Below, piece by piece: positions 59,858 through 64,000 of a stretch of DNA of 64,000 nucleotides. Within the stretch, counting starts at the first letter, position 1. Each line of letters starts with the position of its first letter. The stretch covers positions 22,394-86,393 of the forward strand of contig NZ_JALMUV010000037.1 of assembly GCF_023155275.1 (NCBI RefSeq), read 5' to 3'. The notes below the pieces were generated by a model, which saw nothing but the letters and a program-made list of their open reading frames with translations, was not told the origin of the DNA and ran no database searches. The stretch comes from Streptomyces rhizoryzae (GTDB lineage Bacteria > Actinomycetota > Actinomycetes > Streptomycetales > Streptomycetaceae). Both the position numbers and the translations under genes were made by a program.

Positions 59858-61456
59858 TCAGCGCCCGCCGGGCGCCGCCCGTCCGCCGCGCCGGATGCGG
59901 GTGGCGAGCCAGAGGTCGAAGCGGTCGTCGGGGTCGTCCAGGCGGCGGCCGGTGAGGTCCATCGCCTTGTCGAGGCGGTTGCGCACGGTGTGCCGGTGGA
60001 CGCCGAGCCGGCGGCTGGTGGCGTCCCAGGCGCCGCCGGTCTCCAGCCAGGCGGCGAGGGTGGCGATCAGCTCCTCGCCGTTGTCGGCCAGGTCCAGCGG
60101 CCCGAGGACGGTGTCGGCGTAGCCGAGCAGCGTCCGGCGGTCGCCCAGCTCCAGCAGCAGCCGCGCGGCCTCGCTCTGCCGGGCCTCCGCGGGCGCGCCG
60201 CTGGTCCGGCTGACCGCCAGCAGCCCGGTCGCCTGCCGCAGCGACACCCGGACCGCCTCCGGCGCGGTGGCCGGCCCGATGCCCGCCGGGCAGTGCGGCG
60301 CGAACCGCCCCAGCACCGCGTGGATGTCCAGCTCCTCCCCGGCCACCGCCTCGATCAGCGGCCCCCGCGCGGGCCCCGGCTCCCCGGTCACCCGCACCAG
60401 CCCACCGGGCATGGCCAGCGCCAGGTCGGCCGCCATCTCCTGTGCCGCGCCCTCGGACAGCGCGGCCGGGGAGGGCGCGCCGCCGGGGCCGCGCGGGCCG
60501 GTGGCGGGCGCCGCCTCGACGACGACGGCCCGGACCCGCTCCGCGGACAGCCCCGCCGACGCCAGCATGTCCCGGGCCCGGTCGCCGGTCAGGTCCTCGT
60601 CCGCCAGCAGCTCCGACAGCAGCGCCGACCGCCGCCGGCGCTCCGGCTCGTCGCGCAGGTGGCGCCGCTCCAGCTCCAGGGAGAGCAGCGAGATCAGGCC
60701 CGGGACGACCGCGCGGGCGGCGTCGTCGGGGCGGCCGGCGAGCAGCAGCAGCCCGCGCAGCCGGCGCGCACCCAGCGGCTGCACCTCCAGCTGCGTACCG
60801 CCGGCGGTACTGGTCGCACTGCCGCGCAGGCCCCGCGCGGCGACCCGCTCGATCAGGTCGCGGGCCCGGTCCAGCGGGGTCCGCGGCTCCCGCTCGGCGG
60901 CCGCCAGCTGCCGGCCGAGGGGGTCCAGGACCGTGGCGCCGACACCGGTGGCGGCCGTCCACTCCGCCAGCATCGGCTGGAGCCCGTCACTGGTCGCCGC
61001 GGCCGCGGTCAGCCGCCGCTGGGTGGCGAACGCGCGGTGCAGCACCTCCCGCTGCTCGGCGGCCCGGGCGTCGAAGACCGCCTTGGTGACCGCGATGAAC
61101 GGCACCTCGTCGGGCACCGTCAGCAGCGGCAGCCCGGCCTCCCGCGCCGCGGTGACCAGCACCTCCGGCGCCTCCTGGTAGGGCAGGCCCTGCCCCAGCC
61201 CGAGCGCCAGGCAGGCCGCGCCGCCCTCGGCCGCGTCCCGGACGTACGCCCGGCAGGCGGCCGGCTCCATCGGCAGCAGCAGCCCGATCGTCATCAGCAG
61301 CTCACCGCCCTGGAGCCACTTCCCCGGGGTCAGCAGGTCCGAGACGGTCGCCGCCTCGATGGTGCGGGCGAGCAGCTCCGGCGGAACGTCGTAGGTGAGC
61401 GCGAGACGCAGGCCGGGGCGGTCCAGCAGGTCCGAGATACGCAGCGGCATAGACAT
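59858..61456 (-). CDS. PucR-family transcriptional regulator
   Basis: 532 aa. The N-terminal PucR domain (about 1-120, MPLRISDLLDRPGLRLALTYDVP, LTPGKWLQGGELLMTIGL) is followed by a GGDEF-like middle and a C-terminal HTH_30 (about 465-520, LAAWLETGGAWDATSRRLGVHRHTVRNRLDKAMDLTGRRL). PucR regulators control purine and related nitrogen catabolism. ATG 61456 follows GGTGG; ATG 61450 is a possible alternative. Divergent from an NCS1 purine/cytosine permease across about 150 bp, which is the likely target. Confidence 0.92.
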   Translation of the reverse strand: MSMPLRISDLLDRPGLRLALTYDVPPELLARTIEAATVSDLLTPGKWLQGGELLMTIGLLLPMEPAACRAYVRDAAEGGAACLALGLGQGLPYQEAPEVLVTAAREAGLPLLTVPDEVPFIAVTKAVFDARAAEQREVLHRAFATQRRLTAAAATSDGLQPMLAEWTAATGVGATVLDPLGRQLAAAEREPRTPLDRARDLIERVAARGLRGSATSTAGGTQLEVQPLGARRLRGLLLLAGRPDDAARAVVPGLISLLSLELERRHLRDEPERRRRSALLSELLADEDLTGDRARDMLASAGLSAERVRAVVVEAAPATGPRGPGGAPSPAALSEGAAQEMAADLALAMPGGLVRVTGEPGPARGPLIEAVAGEELDIHAVLGRFAPHCPAGIGPATAPEAVRVSLRQATGLLAVSRTSGAPAEARQSEAARLLLELGDRRTLLGYADTVLGPLDLADNGEELIATLAAWLETGGAWDATSRRLGVHRHTVRNRLDKAMDLTGRRLDDPDDRFDLWLATRIRRGGRAAPGGR

Positions 61457-61605
61457 AGTGTCCACCACATATCTATCGGATGGACGATCGGGCGATCGAG
61501 TCCTCAGCGGTGGGCGCCTAGGTTCACACCACCGCGGAATCCGTCGTCCCCCGTGTGCCGGCCCGCGGCCCCCGCAACCCTGTCGCCACGCCCGAGGAGT
61601 AACCC

Positions 61606-63099
61606 ATGGATCCCACGGCACCCATGGAAGGCACGAGCGAGGGGCGAGGCTCCCGCATGATCGAGGTCCGTTCCATCGACTACGTCCCGGTCCGCGAACG
61701 GCACGGGAAGGTGTGGCACCAGGGCCCCTTCTGGTTCACCGGCAACTTCGTGCTCACCACGATGGTCACCGGCTTCCTCGGCCCGGCCCTGGGCCTGAGC
61801 CTGTCCGCCTCCGTCGCGGCCGTCGTCCTCGGCGCCTGCTTCGGCACGTTCTTCATGGCCTTCCACGCCAACCAGGGCCCGCGGATGGGCCTGCCGCAGA
61901 TGATCCAGTCGCGGGCGCAGTTCGGCATCCGCGGCGCGATCGTCCCGTTCGCCGCGGTGGTCTTCGTCTACGTCGGCTTCAACGTCTTCAACGTCGTCCT
62001 CGCCGCCCAGGGCCTGCGCACCGTCTTCCCCGGCGGCGCCACCCTGTGGTACGTGCTGATCATCGGCGTCGCCATCGTGCTCGCCGTCGTCGGCCACGAC
62101 CTGCTCCACCTGGTGCAGCGCTGGCTGACCTACGTGCTGATCGCGGTCTTCGGCGTGCTCACCGTCGGCGCCCTGGTCACCCTGCACCCGCACGCCGCGG
62201 CCGCCGCCGGCCACGCCGGGCACGCCTCCTGGACGTCCTTCCTGGTCGTCTTCTCGGCCGCGGCCGGCTACCAGATCAGCTACGCGGTCTACGTCTCGGA
62301 CTACTCCCGCTACCTGCCCCGGGACGTCCCGGCGCGCAAGGTCATCTGGTGGACGTACGCGGGCGCGGCCGGCTCCGCCGCATGGCTGATGTCGCTGGGC
62401 GCGCTGCTCTCCTCGGCGCTCCCGCACCCGGACGCGATCAGCGGCATCCGCCAGGTCGGCAACGCGATCCTGCCCGGCTTCGGCACCTTCGCGGTGGTGG
62501 TCTCCTCGGTCGCGCTGATCGGCATCATGGCCGTCAACGCGTACGGCGCGATGCTCACCACCACCAGCGCGGTGGACGCCTTCCGCGCGGTCAAGCCGAC
62601 CGTCCGGGTCCGGATCGCCGGCATCGTGGCCATCGGCCTGATCATCTTCGCCGTGGCGATGCTGCTGCCGGAGAACTACCTGGAGAGCTTCAACACCTTC
62701 GTGCTGATGATGCTCTACTTCCTGATCCCGTGGACGGCCGTCAACCTGGTCGACTTCTACTGGGTCCGGCGCGGCCACTACGCGGTCACCGCGATCTTCG
62801 ACCCGTCCGGCATCTACGGCCGCTGGTCCTGGCGCGGTATCGCCGCCTACGCGGCGGGTTTCGTGGCGATGGTCCCGTTCTTCTCCACGTCCTTCTACAC
62901 CGGCCCGGTCACCGAGGCGCTGGGCGGCGCGGACCTGGCGTTCGTCCCCGGCCTGCTGGTCGGCGGCGGGCTGTACTACCTGCTCACCCGCAACCTCGAC
63001 CTGGCGGCGGAGGCGGCGGCGGTCGCCGCCAGCGAGCGCGAACTGGAGGGCGCCGAGGCGGACGGGCCGGCGCCGGCCGGGGCCCCGTCCGCGGTCTGA
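61606..63099 (+). CDS. NCS1-family purine/cytosine-type permease
   Basis: 497 aa with about 12 transmembrane helices. Family features: GPFWFTGNFVLTTMVTGFLGPALGLS in TM1, FMAFHANQGPRMGLPQMIQSRAQFGIRGA after TM2, VFVYVGFNVFNVVLAAQG, and YAVYVSDYSRYLPRDVPARKVIWWTY. The RMGLPQMIQSRAQFG loop is typical of NCS1 carriers of nucleobases and related compounds. GAGGAG precedes the ATG. It is divergent from pucR; uptake of purines, cytosine or allantoin is expected. Confidence 0.93.
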   Translation: MDPTAPMEGTSEGRGSRMIEVRSIDYVPVRERHGKVWHQGPFWFTGNFVLTTMVTGFLGPALGLSLSASVAAVVLGACFGTFFMAFHANQGPRMGLPQMIQSRAQFGIRGAIVPFAAVVFVYVGFNVFNVVLAAQGLRTVFPGGATLWYVLIIGVAIVLAVVGHDLLHLVQRWLTYVLIAVFGVLTVGALVTLHPHAAAAAGHAGHASWTSFLVVFSAAAGYQISYAVYVSDYSRYLPRDVPARKVIWWTYAGAAGSAAWLMSLGALLSSALPHPDAISGIRQVGNAILPGFGTFAVVVSSVALIGIMAVNAYGAMLTTTSAVDAFRAVKPTVRVRIAGIVAIGLIIFAVAMLLPENYLESFNTFVLMMLYFLIPWTAVNLVDFYWVRRGHYAVTAIFDPSGIYGRWSWRGIAAYAAGFVAMVPFFSTSFYTGPVTEALGGADLAFVPGLLVGGGLYYLLTRNLDLAAEAAAVAASERELEGAEADGPAPAGAPSAV

Positions 63100-63270
63100 C
63101 GGATCCCGCCGGACCGCCGCCGACCTCAGCGGATGACCCGCGCCCCGCATCCCGATATGGTCGGTCGGTAGGAGAAATCCACCGACCGACCGTCGTTTTC
63201 CGGCCGTTCCGCGCCCGGTGGTCGTCACCGCCCGGGCCGGGACGACCGGCCGAAGGGAAGTGAGCGCTCC

Positions 63271-63804
63271 ATGCAGGTCGCGTTTCTGGTCGCCCCCGAG
63301 GGCACCGAGCAGGTCGAGCTGACCGATCCCTGGAAGGCCGTCGCCGCCGCGGGCGGCACGCCGAAGCTGGTCTCCACCGCGTCGGGCCGGATCCAGGCGT
63401 TCCACCACCTCGACAAGGCCGACACCTTCCCCGTCGACCTGACCGTGGACGCCGCGTCCGTCGCGGACTTCGACGCGCTGGTCCTCCCCGGCGGCGTGGC
63501 CAACCCCGACGCCCTCCGCCTCGACAAGGGCGCCGTCGCCTTCATCGCCTCCTTCTTCGAGACCGGCAAACCGGTCGCGGCGATCTGCCACGCCCCCTGG
63601 ACGCTGGTCGAGGCCGACGTGGTCCGCGGCCGCACCCTCACGTCCTGGCCGAGCCTCCAGACCGACATCCGCAACGCCGGCGGCACCTGGACCGACCAGC
63701 AGGTCGTCCGCTGCACCGAGGGCCCCAACACCCTCATCACCAGCCGCAAGCCCGCCGACCTCGAACCGTTCTGCAAGGCCCTCGTCGAGGAATTCACCCC
63801 GTAA
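63271..63804 (+). CDS. DJ-1/PfpI-family protein (type 1 glutamine amidotransferase fold)
   Basis: 177 aa. The nucleophile Cys lies on the elbow in PVAAICHAPWTLVEADVVRGR, followed by the His, and a Glu in FLVAPEGTEQVEL completes a YhbO-like triad. LVLPGGVANPDALR is the glycine-rich loop. Family members act as proteases, chaperones or glyoxalase-like deglycases; sequence alone does not decide. GAAGG lies upstream of the ATG. Monocistronic, ended by a strong hairpin. Confidence 0.92.
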   Translation: MQVAFLVAPEGTEQVELTDPWKAVAAAGGTPKLVSTASGRIQAFHHLDKADTFPVDLTVDAASVADFDALVLPGGVANPDALRLDKGAVAFIASFFETGKPVAAICHAPWTLVEADVVRGRTLTSWPSLQTDIRNAGGTWTDQQVVRCTEGPNTLITSRKPADLEPFCKALVEEFTP

Positions 63805-63820
63805 CCCCCGTCACCGACCC

Positions 63821-63862
63821 CCACGGGCCCCACCGGCGCACGCCCGCCGGCGGGGCCCGTGG
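63821..63862. terminator. Terminator hairpin after the DJ-1/PfpI gene
   Basis: The 18-nt arms 63821-63838 and 63845-63862 pair with one mismatch around a 6-nt loop. It lies between this gene and a convergent gene entering from the right edge. Confidence 0.85.
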
Positions 63863-63875
63863 TGCGTACCGCTCG

Positions 63876-64000
63876 CTACCCCGGGACCGCTCCGTCCCCG
63901 GCCTCCGTCAGCACCGCCACCGACTCGCCCGGGAGGGGGAGGGTGCCGTCCGGGGACGGGGGGTGGGGGTGCGGCCAGCCGGTGAGGGGGCGGAGGGGGG
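63876..64000 (-). CDS. C-terminal end of a gene entering from the right edge
   Basis: The reverse strand is open from the right edge to a TAG at 63876-63878 and ends in LPLPGESVAVLTEAGDGAVPG. A Pro-rich stretch precedes it. Endings like SVAVLTEAG occur on the beta-sandwich of glycoside hydrolases such as GH13, so a secreted or cytosolic glycosidase is possible, but 40 residues are too few to decide. Confidence 0.5.
   Translation of the reverse strand, partial: PLRPLTGWPHPHPPSPDGTLPLPGESVAVLTEAGDGAVPG

Overview
The window is GC-rich with strong third-position GC bias, purine-rich Shine-Dalgarno sites, frequent GTG starts, start/stop overlaps and long GC-rich terminator hairpins. This is Streptomyces chromosome. 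Gene content and order (murA with a helix-turn-helix domain, aconitase, ngcEFG, a ROK regulator, xylFGH, dxs, fadAB, rnd, hemE, hemG-hemQ, murC, msrB) match, from memory, the core-chromosome segment around SCO5998 to SCO6061 of S. coelicolor. That comparison is recalled, not searched.

Layout. 1-1.2 kb: a gene fragment running off the left edge, followed by a decayed IS5-type transposase that carries a small palindrome inside its reading frame. 1.2-7.6 kb: an HTH-MurA fusion, a divergent DUF1648/GntR pair, a repeat-rich non-coding stretch and aconitase. The murA and acnA upstream regions carry the same 16-bp palindrome class, ATCTC-N6-GAGAT. 7.6-21 kb: sugar uptake and degradation, comprising an FG-GAP secreted protein, a GH92 alpha-mannosidase, the NgcEFG importer, a Rok7B7-like regulator and the XylFGH importer, with candidate DasR, ROK and LacI-type sites. 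21-30 kb: dxs, an amino acid permease, a NYN-like protein, fadAB and RNase D. 30-42 kb: a response regulator, DUF3000, hemE, an FAD disulfide reductase, an aldehyde dehydrogenase, a thiolase, a DUF4349 lipoprotein, and the hemG-hemQ pair of the coproporphyrin-type heme pathway. 42-47 kb: a secreted TAP-type hydrolase and a three-gene operon of a DUF692/MNIO enzyme, a partner protein and a TIGR04222 membrane protein, then a Pth2-like protein. 47-56 kb: two ABC exporters, ZapE, a RibD-like reductase, small proteins, and a NarL-type two-component system divergent from the second exporter. 56-64 kb: murC, msrB, a phosphopantetheinyl transferase with a metallophosphoesterase, a PucR regulator divergent from an NCS1 permease, a DJ-1/PfpI protein, and the end of another gene at the right edge.

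How the genes fit together. The 7.6-21 kb block looks like a polymer-sugar module: secreted hydrolase, N-acetylglucosamine/chitobiose importer, ROK regulator and pentose importer. HemE, HemG and HemQ are three steps of one pathway. The MNIO operon is the best candidate for unexplored chemistry. The shared murA/acnA palindrome is the best candidate for an undescribed regulatory link, between cell-wall precursor synthesis and the TCA cycle. I saw no rRNA, tRNA, CRISPR array, prophage or biosynthetic megacluster.
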